Below are positions 1 to 8,105 of a stretch of DNA of 64,000 bases, piece by piece (positions within the stretch are counted from its first letter, which is position 1; the number at the start of each line of letters is the position of its first letter). The notes beneath the pieces are model-generated. The model did no database searches, was not told the DNA's origin, and worked only from the letters and a program-made list of their open reading frames with translations. The stretch is from Desulfovibrio fairfieldensis. GTDB taxonomy: Bacteria; Desulfobacterota; Desulfovibrionia; Desulfovibrionales; Desulfovibrionaceae. A program made the translations under genes and the position numbers. The DNA is taken from positions 689,001 to 753,000 of the forward strand of contig NZ_CP014229.1 of assembly GCF_001553605.1 (NCBI RefSeq), read 5' to 3'.

Positions 1-111
1 GGCGAGGGCACGGGCGGGGCCCTGGCCTACCATCTGCTGCGCGGCGCGGCGGCCGTCTATAATGAAATGGCGACCTTCAGCTCGGCGGGCGTTGATGAGA
101 GGACGGCGTAA
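1..111 (+). CDS. 3' end of an unidentified gene (partial)
   Basis: An open frame runs from the window edge to a TAA at 109-111, and the next gene starts with ATG on the very next base. The visible C-terminus is 36 residues (it begins GEGTGGALAYHL and ends GVDERTA). Abutting a DppF-type ATPase suggests it belongs to the same peptide-transport operon. The tail does not look like the Cys-containing C-terminus of a DppD-type ATPase or like a permease end, so I do not assign a function. The coding frame is supported by the tight stop/start junction and the GC-rich third positions. Confidence 0.6.
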   Translation, partial: GEGTGGALAYHLLRGAAAVYNEMATFSSAGVDERTA

Positions 112-1077
112 ATGGCGGAGAGCACGACTTCCGCAGCCCCGCTGCTCGCCCTGGAGGACGTGAGCCGCCGTTTTCTGGTGCGGCGCGGCTGGTTCGGGGA
201 ACCGCAACAGCTTACCGCCGTGGATGGGGTGAGTCTCGGCCTGCGCCGGGGTGAAAGCCTCGGATTGGTGGGCGAATCCGGCTGCGGCAAATCCACACTG
301 GGCCGCCTGGCCTGCGGCCTGCTCACGCCCTCGGAAGGGCGGGTGCTGCTGGAGGGCAGGGAGTTGCCCACGGCGGGTGCTGCCAGCTGGGCCGCCGGGC
401 GGATTCAGATGGTTTTTCAGGACCCCTTTTCCTCGCTCAACCCGCGCCTTTCCGTGCGCGCCTCCGTGGCCGAGCCTCTGGCGGCCCGTGATATGCCCCG
501 CGCCGAGCGCCGCCGTCTGGCGGATGAAATGCTCGCCACCGTGGGCCTGGAAGGCATGGGCGGGCGTTATCCGCATGAATTTTCCGGCGGCCAGCGCCAG
601 CGCATCGCCGTGGCCCGCGCCCTGATCACCAGGCCGGACGTGGTCATCTGCGACGAGCCGGTTTCGGCCCTGGACGCTTCGGTGCAGGCGCAGGTGCTCA
701 ATCTGCTGCGCGATGTGCAGGAGCGTTTCAGCCCGTCCTATCTTTTCATTTCGCACGATCTGGCGGTGGTGGGCTTCATCTGCCCGCGCATTCTGGTCAT
801 GTATCTGGGCCAGGTGGTGGAGGAGGCCCCGCGCGAACGCCTGTTCGCGGGCGCGGCCCATCCCTACAGCCAGGCCCTGCTGGCCGCCATGCCCACCGGC
901 GACGGAGAAAGCCGCCTGCCCCGGATTCTTGAAGGCGAGCTGCCCAGCCCGCTCAATCCTCCCGCGGGCTGCCGCTTTCACCCGCGTTGCCCCAAAGCCG
1001 TGGATATCTGCCGCCGCGAGCCCCCGGCCTGGAAGGAACTTGCCCCCGGCTGGCGGGCGCGCTGCCATCTGTTGTGA
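112..1077 (+). CDS. Oligopeptide/dipeptide ABC transporter ATP-binding protein (DppF/OppF type)
   Basis: A 321-residue cytoplasmic ATPase that would energise peptide or nickel-peptide uptake together with a DppD partner and permeases, which must lie upstream of the window. Walker A is GESGCGKST (residues 54-62), the signature is SGGQRQR and Walker B is VVICDEP. The C-terminal peptide-transporter extension has the CRFHPRCP motif and further cysteines, which is diagnostic for the DppD/DppF/OppF group. Length is normal for DppF. It starts directly after the stop codon of the preceding gene, so translation is probably coupled. The substrate cannot be read from the ATPase alone. Confidence 0.93.
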   Translation: MAESTTSAAPLLALEDVSRRFLVRRGWFGEPQQLTAVDGVSLGLRRGESLGLVGESGCGKSTLGRLACGLLTPSEGRVLLEGRELPTAGAASWAAGRIQMVFQDPFSSLNPRLSVRASVAEPLAARDMPRAERRRLADEMLATVGLEGMGGRYPHEFSGGQRQRIAVARALITRPDVVICDEPVSALDASVQAQVLNLLRDVQERFSPSYLFISHDLAVVGFICPRILVMYLGQVVEEAPRERLFAGAAHPYSQALLAAMPTGDGESRLPRILEGELPSPLNPPAGCRFHPRCPKAVDICRREPPAWKELAPGWRARCHLL

Positions 1078-1144
1078 GCACGGGACAGGCCCGCGCCGGG
1101 CGGCCAAAGGTTTTCGGCCCGGCAGCCCGAGGAGTGGGTGCGCC

Positions 1145-2113
1145 ATGAAATTCTGTCTGAATCTCTGCAATGACATTAATTTTGAGCCGGATGCGGTGCA
1201 GCCCTGCTGCAATGTGCACGCCATTGCCGTGCCGCGCTTTCCTTTTACGGGCGGCAGGCTGGATATGGCCGCCTACGCCAGGCATATCCAGAATGTCGTG
1301 GAGCAATTGCAGAAAGGGGGCGCAGTGTGCCGGGGCTGTCCGGAATGTATCGAGATTAACGCGCCGCAGGATTCAGCCGCGCGGCTGCTGTTCAGGTCGG
1401 TCAGCATCAATATGCACAGGCATTTGTGCAATTGCCGATGCGTGTACTGCGATTTGTGGCGAGGCCACGGCGCGGGTTACGCCATTCTGCCTGTGCTCCG
1501 GAGCCTTGAAGAGCAGAAAGTCTTGCGCCGGGATTGCTTTTTCAGCTGGGGCGGCGGCGAACCGGGCATCCTGCCGGATTTTGAGGAAGCCAGCCAATGG
1601 ATTCTGCATAACGGCTGGCCGCAATACGTGCATACCAACGCCTTGCGTTTTTCCCCGGCCATTGCCGCTCTGCTGCGGGACGGCAAGGGCGGCGTCAACG
1701 TCAGTCTGGACAGCGCCTCGCCGGAAGTCTACCGGGCGGTCAAGGGGGTGGACGGTTTCACACGGGTGACCGCCAATATTGAACGCTACCGGGCGGCGGC
1801 CCGCGAGGCCGGACTCATCCATCTCAAGTACATCATTTTTGAAAAGAACAACGCCGTCGCGGAACTGGAACGCTTTTTCGCCCTTTGCCGGGCGCTGGAC
1901 GTCACCTCCGTGCAGTTTTCCCTTAATTTTCAGGAGTTGAACGGCGCGGGGCCCGCCCCCAAGACGCTGCTCGGGGCGGCTTTTTTCCGGCACCGGGCCG
2001 CGTCGCTGGGCATGGCCTGCGTGCCGTTTTTTATTCCCAAGCGCTGGTTGTCCGTCATTGACGAACTGGAACAGCGGCACTTTTCCGGAGCCGTGGAGCG
2101 CTCCTTGCCCTAA
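1145..2113 (+). CDS. Radical SAM protein of unknown substrate
   Basis: A 322-residue protein with the radical SAM cluster motif in CNCRCVYC (CX3CX2C) about a quarter of the way in, followed by a glycine-rich SWGGGEPG segment and a VSLDSASPEVYRAVKG segment typical of the SAM-binding barrel. Its N-terminus carries another cysteine set (CLNLC, then PCC, then CRGCPEC), which may bind an auxiliary cluster or zinc. The ATG at 1145 is chosen because GAGGAG lies about ten bases upstream. Longer in-frame starts would run through the dppF-like gene. It follows that gene by 67 bp and is probably cotranscribed. The architecture resembles peptide- or protein-modifying SPASM-type enzymes, but no partner peptide is visible. 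Confidence 0.8.
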   Translation: MKFCLNLCNDINFEPDAVQPCCNVHAIAVPRFPFTGGRLDMAAYARHIQNVVEQLQKGGAVCRGCPECIEINAPQDSAARLLFRSVSINMHRHLCNCRCVYCDLWRGHGAGYAILPVLRSLEEQKVLRRDCFFSWGGGEPGILPDFEEASQWILHNGWPQYVHTNALRFSPAIAALLRDGKGGVNVSLDSASPEVYRAVKGVDGFTRVTANIERYRAAAREAGLIHLKYIIFEKNNAVAELERFFALCRALDVTSVQFSLNFQELNGAGPAPKTLLGAAFFRHRAASLGMACVPFFIPKRWLSVIDELEQRHFSGAVERSLP

Positions 2114-2155
2114 ACACAAGGAAGCCCCGCCGGCGGCGGGGCTTCCTTGTGTTTA
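2111..2155. terminator. Bidirectional intrinsic terminator overlapping a stop codon
   Basis: A 45-base perfect inverted repeat with 21-base arms (TAAACACAAGGAAGCCCCGCC and its complement) around a 3-base loop. The left arm begins with the TAA stop of the radical SAM gene. It sits between two convergent genes and has A/T-rich flanks on both sides, so it can terminate both the radical SAM transcript and the speA transcript. Confidence 0.85.
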
Positions 2156-2180
2156 GTCAAATCAGGCGCTGTCGGAAGGC

Positions 2181-4097
2181 CTACCTCTCAAAATAGGTAT
2201 AGCCGCGCAGGCCGTCCTCAAAAGCCTGCATGACGGCGAAGCGCTCGCTGGGCGAGATGCGGCCCTGGCGCACGGCCTGCTCGGCGGTGCTGCGCAGATC
2301 CTCCAGGATGCGGCGCGGGTCATATTCCACGTAGCTCAGGATGTCGGCCACGGAATCGCCGCGGATTTCGCGCACGTATTCATAGCTGCCGTCCTCCGAG
2401 GCCCGGATGGAGACCACGTTGGTGTCGCCCATCAGATTGTGCAGATCGCCCAGGGTTTCCTGGTAGGCCCCCACCAGAAAGACACCCAGATAATATTCCT
2501 CGCCGTCGCGCAGGGGATGCAGGTCCAGGGTGGATTTCATGCCCTGCGGGTCGATGAAGTGGTCGATGCGGCCGTCGGAATCGCAGGTGATGTCCGAAAT
2601 AATGCCTTGGCGCGAGGGGAATTCCTTGAGCCGGTGTATGGGCATGATGGGAAAGAGCTGGTCAATGGCCCAGGAGTCGGGCAGGGACTGGAACACGCTG
2701 AAGTTGCCGTAATAGATGTCCGCCAGGCTCACGTCGATGTCCGCCAGATCGCGGGGCACGTTCTTGAGCCGGGTTTTTTCCTGGGCGATGCGCATGATGA
2801 TGGCCCAGAAGAAGCGCTCGGCCAGGGTGCGCTGGCGCAGATTGACCCGGCCCGTGGAAAAGAGCTGGCGCATTTCATCGCGGTAATAAATGGCGTCGTT
2901 GTAGCATTCCTGAAGATTGCGCAGGGAAATGCCGGACAGAACCTCGCGCAGGTTGCGCACCGGTTCCGGCGCGTCCTCGGGCAGCTCGTCGGGCAGCTGC
3001 ACTTCCTCCACCACGCTCACGTCCAGAATATTGAAGAGCAGCACGGAATAATAGGCCACCGTGGCCCGGCCCGACTCGGTGATGATGTGCGGATGCGGCA
3101 CCTGCTGCTCGTCCAGGATGCTCATGATGGCTTCCACCACGTCAGCGCAGTATTCGTCCAGGTTGTAGTTGCGCGAGGAAATGTAATTGGTGTGCGAGCC
3201 GTCGTAGTCCACGGCCAGACCGCCGCCCAGGTCCAGATAGCCCATGGGCGCGCCTTCCTGCACCAGGCCCACGTACAGGCGCGCGCCTTCCATGACCCCG
3301 GTGCGGATGTCCCGGATGTTGGAAACCTGCGAGCCCAGGTGGTAGTGCAGCAAACGGAAGCAGTCCAGCATGTCGTGGGCTTTGAGGGTGTCCACCACGT
3401 CCACGATCTGGGCCGGGGACAGGCCGAAGGTGGAACGCTCCCCGCCGGAATCCGTCCAGTGGCCGCCCGCCTTGACCGCCAGCTTGGCCCGTACCCCGAT
3501 GTTGGGGCGCACGCCCAGCACCTTGGCGCGCTCCAGCAGCACGTCCAGCTCGCCGGGCATTTCCAGAACGAAAAAGACGTTGAAACCCAGGCGCAGGGCC
3601 TGGAGGCCCAGGTCGATGAATTCCGCGTCCTTGTAGCCGTTGCAGACGATGCAGGCCTCGGTGTCGCGCATCAGGGAGACGGCGGCGATGAGTTCGGCCT
3701 TGGAACCCACTTCCAGCCCGTGATGGTAGTGCGCCCCGAACTGGGCGATTTTTTCCACTACCTGCTGCTGCTGGTTGACCTTGATGGGGAACACCCCCCG
3801 GTACTCGCCGGTATAATTCAGGGTTTTGATGGCTTTGCGGAATGATTCGTGGATACTGGTAATGCGCGAATCCAGAATATTTTCCACCCGCAGCAGCACG
3901 GGCATGTCATAGCCGCGCTCATGCAGACCGGCGATGATTTCCGGCAGGGGAATCTGGGGGCCCTTGGGGCCCTGCGGGCAGACGACCACTTCGCCCGCGT
4001 CCGAAACATTGAAATAGCCGGCGCCCCAGTTGCGGATGCCGTAAAGTTCGATGGAATCTTCCACCCGCCACTGTTGCAATGCGCGGTTTTTGGCCAA
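2181..4097 (-). CDS. speA: Biosynthetic arginine decarboxylase
   Basis: A 638-residue PLP enzyme that converts arginine to agmatine, the first step of the agmatine route to putrescine and spermidine. The PLP lysine lies in FPIKVNQQQQ (around residue 105). The barrel is followed by HYHLGSQ, a DLGGGLAVDYDG phosphate-binding segment and the C-terminal sheet domain ending GYTYFER, all as in SpeA. Length matches the family (630-660). The start is a TTG at 4097, supported by AAGGAG six bases upstream; no better in-frame ATG exists nearby. A promoter is visible upstream, and the gene appears to be monocistronic. Confidence 0.97.
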   Translation of the reverse strand: MAKNRALQQWRVEDSIELYGIRNWGAGYFNVSDAGEVVVCPQGPKGPQIPLPEIIAGLHERGYDMPVLLRVENILDSRITSIHESFRKAIKTLNYTGEYRGVFPIKVNQQQQVVEKIAQFGAHYHHGLEVGSKAELIAAVSLMRDTEACIVCNGYKDAEFIDLGLQALRLGFNVFFVLEMPGELDVLLERAKVLGVRPNIGVRAKLAVKAGGHWTDSGGERSTFGLSPAQIVDVVDTLKAHDMLDCFRLLHYHLGSQVSNIRDIRTGVMEGARLYVGLVQEGAPMGYLDLGGGLAVDYDGSHTNYISSRNYNLDEYCADVVEAIMSILDEQQVPHPHIITESGRATVAYYSVLLFNILDVSVVEEVQLPDELPEDAPEPVRNLREVLSGISLRNLQECYNDAIYYRDEMRQLFSTGRVNLRQRTLAERFFWAIIMRIAQEKTRLKNVPRDLADIDVSLADIYYGNFSVFQSLPDSWAIDQLFPIMPIHRLKEFPSRQGIISDITCDSDGRIDHFIDPQGMKSTLDLHPLRDGEEYYLGVFLVGAYQETLGDLHNLMGDTNVVSIRASEDGSYEYVREIRGDSVADILSYVEYDPRRILEDLRSTAEQAVRQGRISPSERFAVMQAFEDGLRGYTYFER

Positions 4098-4162
4098 CGT
4101 GTTCTCCTTGGATGCCGCCGCCCGGCGGGAAACAATGAGGGCATGCGCCCCGAAGCGGCGTC

Positions 4163-4190
4163 ATTATGCCGTGAAAACGCGCAAAGTCAA
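4163..4190 (-). promoter_or_regulatory. Sigma-70-type promoter for speA
   Basis: On the minus strand TTGACT (4190-4185) and CATAAT (4168-4163) are separated by 16 bases, close to the vegetative consensus. This would give a leader of about 60 nt before the TTG start of speA. No leader structure was recognised. Confidence 0.6.
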
Positions 4191-4546
4191 TGTTTGCGGG
4201 CGCTGCGGCCCCGGCGTGCCCCAGGCCCTCCCGTCAGGGTAATCGTATGAATGCTTCAATAGCCGGGTATTCATTTGCTTTCATTAAGTGAGTCTTCCTT
4301 CCTTATTCCCGCGAACGCGCCGATAACGCCGCCCGCGCGGAAAAGGCGGATTTTGTAAAATAACCGCAAAGTTAGAGCAAGTCTGCCGCAAGAGTATTTT
4401 TTTTAGCTCTGTTCATGCGATTGTCCTGCCGTTCCCGTAATGTCCTCTTGACGAAGCGCGGGGCATGATTCACTTTCAGCAAATGACCGGACCGGCGCGC
4501 GGCTGATGCTGACGCGCGCTTCCGCGCACCTGTTTCGGGGACGATC
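4191..4546. other. Intergenic region, no gene seen
   Basis: This is the rest of the divergent region between speA and the adaptor lipoprotein gene. It contains a short AT-richer stretch (about 4240-4300) and an oligo-T run near 4400. I see no convincing coding frame, RNA gene or dyad operator. The promoter for the downstream gene should be here but I cannot place it with confidence. Confidence 0.4.
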
Positions 4547-5650
4547 ATGAAGCATTTTTCGCGCTGGTGTCTGATCCTGCTGCCGTTGCTGGCGGCCCTT
4601 CTGAACGCCTGTTCCGGCGACGACGGCAAGACCGTCGGCCCGCCGCCCGCTCCCGTGCATGTGCAGAGCGTGGCGCGCGCCGACGTGCCGCGCCTCTTGC
4701 ACGTGGTGGGCAATGTCAAAGCCTCGGCCACCGTGGGCGTCAAGCCACGGGTCACGGGCGAAATTCAGGAAGTCCATTTCAAGGAAGGTCAGGACGTGCG
4801 GGCAGGGGAGTCCCTGATCAGCATCGACCCGCGCCCCTTTGAGGCCGCCCTGCGTGAAAAGCGCGGTCTGCTGGCAAAATCCCAGGCCCAGCTGAGCAAA
4901 GCCAATGACGACATGCGCCGCTACGGCAAGCTGGTGGGCGGCGGCTATGTGAGCCGCGAGGCCTATGAGCAGACCGCTACCGAGGCGGCGGCCCTCAAGG
5001 CCACGGTGCAGTCGGACAAGGCGGCTGTGGAAAGCGCGGCCCTGGATCTTTCCTACTGCACGGTGACCGCGCCCATCAGCGGCCGGGTCGGCGCGCTCAA
5101 TGTGGACAAGGGCAATATGATCAAAACCACGGACGACACGCCCATTGTGACCATCGACACCCTTTCGCCCATTTATGTGAATTTTTCCGTGCCCGAGGTC
5201 CATCTGCCGGTGATTCTGGAGCGCATGCGCCGGGGGAGCGTGTCCATCACGGCCACCCCTGCGGGCGGGACAGTGGAAAACGGCCTGCTGACCTTGGTGG
5301 ACAACAGCGTGGACACGCGTACCGGCACCATTCGTTTGCGCGGCAGCTTTGAAAATGAGGACCGCCGCCTCTGGCCCGGTCAGTTCGTGGAAGTGGAACT
5401 GCCCCTGGGCATGGCCCCCAAAGCCCTGACCGTGCCCAGCCGCGCCGTGCAGTCCGGCCGCGAGGAATCCTACGTCTATCTGGTGGATAAGGACAGTCGC
5501 GCCGTCTACCGCAAGGTCAAGGTTCTTTTCGAGCATCAGGGCGCCAGCGTTGTGGAAGGCGAACTGGCCGAGGGCGACCGGGTGGTGGTGGACGGCCAGG
5601 TGCGTCTGGTGCCAGGGGTGGCGGTGCGGATTCAGGGAAGCGCTGAGTAA
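4547..5650 (+). CDS. RND-type efflux periplasmic adaptor lipoprotein
   Basis: A 367-residue membrane-fusion protein of the AcrA/MdtA type, which bridges an inner-membrane RND pump to an outer-membrane channel. The N-terminus is a lipoprotein signal with the lipobox at LLNAC (Cys22). A split lipoyl/barrel-sandwich domain follows (VKPRVTGEIQEVHFKEGQDV, then TVTAPISGRVG), flanking an alpha-hairpin. The beta-barrel and C-terminal membrane-proximal domain end the protein. Length is normal. The usual partner, a ~1000-residue RND permease directly downstream, is absent: the next gene is convergent. It may work with a pump encoded elsewhere. Confidence 0.92.
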   Translation: MKHFSRWCLILLPLLAALLNACSGDDGKTVGPPPAPVHVQSVARADVPRLLHVVGNVKASATVGVKPRVTGEIQEVHFKEGQDVRAGESLISIDPRPFEAALREKRGLLAKSQAQLSKANDDMRRYGKLVGGGYVSREAYEQTATEAAALKATVQSDKAAVESAALDLSYCTVTAPISGRVGALNVDKGNMIKTTDDTPIVTIDTLSPIYVNFSVPEVHLPVILERMRRGSVSITATPAGGTVENGLLTLVDNSVDTRTGTIRLRGSFENEDRRLWPGQFVEVELPLGMAPKALTVPSRAVQSGREESYVYLVDKDSRAVYRKVKVLFEHQGASVVEGELAEGDRVVVDGQVRLVPGVAVRIQGSAE

Positions 5651-5687
5651 TGGTCTTTACTCATCAGCGTTTCCCCGTGAATAGGCT

Positions 5688-6317
5688 TCAGCCGTCTTCT
5701 CTGACCCGGCAGACGGCCGCGCCGTTGCTCATTCCGGCCACGGCTTTGAGGAAAGCCGCCAGGCGCTCCTCCGGCAGGCTCACCCCCAGACCGGCGGTGG
5801 CCTGATAGTCCTCATCCGTAATCCGGGCCTCAAACGTCGGCAGCAGGCGGCGCAACCCGTCCAGATGGGCGTATTCCAGCGTGAGATCCAGATGGGCCAG
5901 GGGCACCTGTTCGGCCAGCGCCAGCGTGCTGAGATTTTCGCGTACCGAATCCTGATAGGCCCGCACCAGGCCGCCGGTGCCCAGCTTGACGCCGCCGAAC
6001 CAGCGCGTCACCACCACGCAGATTTCTCCGATGCCGCAGTGCAGCAGCACCTGCAGCATGGGCCGCCCGGCCGTGCCGTGGGGTTCGCCGTCGTCGGAAG
6101 AGCCGATCCGGGCGGTCTGCCCCGGCGCGCCCGCCGCGTAGGCCCAGCAGTTATGAGTGGCGTCGGCATTGGCGCGGCGGATGGATTCCACAAAGGCCCG
6201 TGCCGCCTCCGGACCCGGCGTGTGGGCGCATTGGGCCAGAAAGCGGCTGCGGCGGATGAGCAGCTCCGTGCGGTGGGGCCGGTCCGGTCCGGCGGCGGGA
6301 ATGGGGTAGCGCGTCAT
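5688..6317 (-). CDS. YigZ/IMPACT family protein
   Basis: A 209-residue protein of the UPF0029/YigZ family, related to the N-terminal domain of eukaryotic IMPACT. The family core is clear: RSRFLAQ, ATHNCWAY, SSDDGEPHGTAGRPML and VVTRWFGGVKLGTGGLVRAY. Its molecular role is not established; family members have been linked to translation or proteolysis regulation. The start ATG lies next to the stop of the upstream cupin gene (shared base at 6317), so the two are probably an operon. Confidence 0.92.
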   Translation of the reverse strand: MTRYPIPAAGPDRPHRTELLIRRSRFLAQCAHTPGPEAARAFVESIRRANADATHNCWAYAAGAPGQTARIGSSDDGEPHGTAGRPMLQVLLHCGIGEICVVVTRWFGGVKLGTGGLVRAYQDSVRENLSTLALAEQVPLAHLDLTLEYAHLDGLRRLLPTFEARITDEDYQATAGLGVSLPEERLAAFLKAVAGMSNGAAVCRVREDG

Positions 6318-6835
6318 CAGTCCGCTTCGCTGTCTTTTGCCGGGCAGAATTCGCGGATGCAGGCCGCGGCCGCCGGAAATGTGGCCAGCAGTTCTTTTCT
6401 GCGGCCCAACTTCAGGTCCGCGAAGTCAAAGCCCGGCGATACGCTACAGCCCACCAGGGAAAAGCCGGAACCGGGGCAGGGCGTGGCCCCGAACCAGAAA
6501 CCGGCGGGCACGGCGTACTGGAGGTGCTGGCCGTCCAAAGGCTTCTGCCCCAGCATGACTTCCCGCGCCGCGCCGTCCGGCCCCAGCAGGGCCAGACGCA
6601 GGGGGCCGCCCAGATAAAAATGCCAGATCTCGTCCTGCCGGATGCGATGCAGGCGGGAATAGTCGCCTTCGCGCAACAGGAAGAGGATGGCCGTGCCGAA
6701 CGGGCGCGGCCCGGCAAAGCCCGGCGGCAGGGCGGCCTGAGGAATAGTGCCGCTGCTGCAATACGTGCGGCGGTAAAAACCGCCTTCCGGATGGGGGGCA
6801 AGCGCGAAATGGGCGATCAGCTCTTCGGGGTTCAT
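6317..6835 (-). CDS. DUF985 cupin-fold protein
   Basis: A small cupin-superfamily protein of the DUF985 (YML079w-like) group. Diagnostic stretches are HPEGGFYRRTY near the N-terminus, then AILFLL, the IRQDEIWHFYLG metal-site region and a C-terminal LVGCSVSPGFDFADLKLG. Function is unknown; the fold suggests a small-molecule binding or isomerase role. I choose the ATG at 6835 because it begins the conserved NPEELIAHF segment. An in-frame TTG at 6871 adds 12 residues, and neither start has a good ribosome-binding site. It is followed without a gap by the YigZ gene. Confidence 0.85.
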   Translation of the reverse strand: MNPEELIAHFALAPHPEGGFYRRTYCSSGTIPQAALPPGFAGPRPFGTAILFLLREGDYSRLHRIRQDEIWHFYLGGPLRLALLGPDGAAREVMLGQKPLDGQHLQYAVPAGFWFGATPCPGSGFSLVGCSVSPGFDFADLKLGRRKELLATFPAAAACIREFCPAKDSEAD

Positions 6836-7110
6836 CAGAATTTTAGTAGCGTGCAATGCCGCCAAGGGCAATGGGAAAATAGGCTTTTCTTTTTCGTCCA
6901 GGCTCGCGAGGGAGGGCGAAATGCGGTGCTGGAAAGTTGTAATGGAAGGATTTTTATAAAATTACATTATATTAATAGGTTATCTAATTCTCTCCAATTT
7001 TTTCGAGGAAATGCGCAGAAAAGGCTTTACAAGGCGGACGGCTTTCTATAAACAGTAATCGTTCGCATTAATGGAAACAATAAACTTCAGATACGCAAAA
7101 GGAGCAAACA

Positions 7111-7614
7111 ATGAGCAAGACCCAGGAAAATTTGATGGCCGCTTTCGCCGGTGAGTCCCAGGCCAACCGCAAATATCTTGCTTTCGCCCAGGTGGCCGAC
7201 AAGGAAGGCCTGCCTCAGGTCGCCAAGCTGTTCCGCGCTGCCGCCGCCGCTGAAACCATTCACGCCCACGCGCATCTCAAGAACGCGGGCAAGATCGGCG
7301 ACACGGCCGCCAATCTGCAGTCCGCTCTGGAAGGTGAAACCTACGAATTCACCAAGATGTATCCCGAAATGATCAAGGACGCCGAGGCCGAAGGCAAGAC
7401 CGCCGTTGCCAAGTATTTTGAATTCGCCAACAAGGTGGAAGAAGTGCACGCCAATCTGTACAAGAAGGCCATTGCCAATCCTTCCGCTCTTGCCAATGTG
7501 GACTACTACGTCTGCAAGATCTGCGGCTACACCCACGAAGGCCCCTGTGAAGCCTGTCCCGTGTGCGGCGCGGGCGCGGCGGCTTTCTTCAAAGTGGAAG
7601 AATGCTGCAAGTAA
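7111..7614 (+). CDS. rbr: Rubrerythrin
   Basis: A 167-residue cytoplasmic non-haem iron protein that reduces hydrogen peroxide in anaerobes. The N-terminal ferritin-like four-helix domain has the diiron ligand pattern (FAGESQANRKY, then AEAETIHAHAH, then EGETYEFTKMYPEM and VEEVHANLY). The C-terminal rubredoxin-like domain has two Cys pairs, CKICGY and CPVCGA. It is shorter than the classic ~191-residue Desulfovibrio rubrerythrin but within the range of small rubrerythrins. AGGAG lies ahead of the ATG. The upstream 275 bp is unusually AT-rich (6950-7000) and probably holds the promoter; I could not define an operator there. Confidence 0.95.
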   Translation: MSKTQENLMAAFAGESQANRKYLAFAQVADKEGLPQVAKLFRAAAAAETIHAHAHLKNAGKIGDTAANLQSALEGETYEFTKMYPEMIKDAEAEGKTAVAKYFEFANKVEEVHANLYKKAIANPSALANVDYYVCKICGYTHEGPCEACPVCGAGAAAFFKVEECCK

Positions 7615-8105
7615 CCGATCCCGCGCGCCGCTCCATGCCGCTTTGGGGGCGGCATTGACGCCGGATGCGCGACTGTGATGGTTGGAGGGGCCGCCGTAAG
7701 GCGGCTCCTTTGTCATTTGACATTCCGGGGCCGCGATGGTCCGGGTATGGCGAGTCCTCGATTCCGCGACATGGAGTGAGCGTTTGAAACATGACATATT
7801 TCAAACGCTGTGCCGCCCGCGTGCCGCGGAAGCGACAGCCGTTGGCGAGTCTTCGAGCCGCACGGATTCGATGCCCGTAGCCCTTGTGGGCTGACGGGCA
7901 CGGCTGCGCCGCCTCCGGAGCGCTGCCAGCGGCATTGCATTTTGGCTTGAAAAGAGTCAGTATCCGCATGGCGTTTTGCAGCCATCAGCGCTTTTGGCGC
8001 GGTTATACCAACACTAACGGCGGCGGCGCGGGCGTCCGCCCGCACTCCGGCCCCCCGGATTCATTCCGGGAAACCGGGCATGCGCAGCGCCGCGGAGGCC
8101 TTCTT
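7615..8105. other. Intergenic region with a weak terminator and a palindrome
   Basis: There is no convincing gene here. A hairpin at 7684-7710 (GCCGCC paired with GGCGGC, plus an outer GGA/TCC pair across a bulge) followed by TTTG could end the rubrerythrin transcript, but its T-run is short. A palindrome at 7779-7809 (AGCGTTTGAAA, 9-base spacer, TTTCAAACGCT) resembles other small palindromes in this window (22337-22381, 33680-33717). The remainder, up to the ctpA ribosome-binding site (GGAGG near 8094), shows nothing I recognise. Confidence 0.5.

Noticed and set aside
6950..7000. A PerR operator upstream of rubrerythrin
   Set aside because: The region is AT-rich but I find no clean dyad there, and no match to the dyad upstream of catalase.
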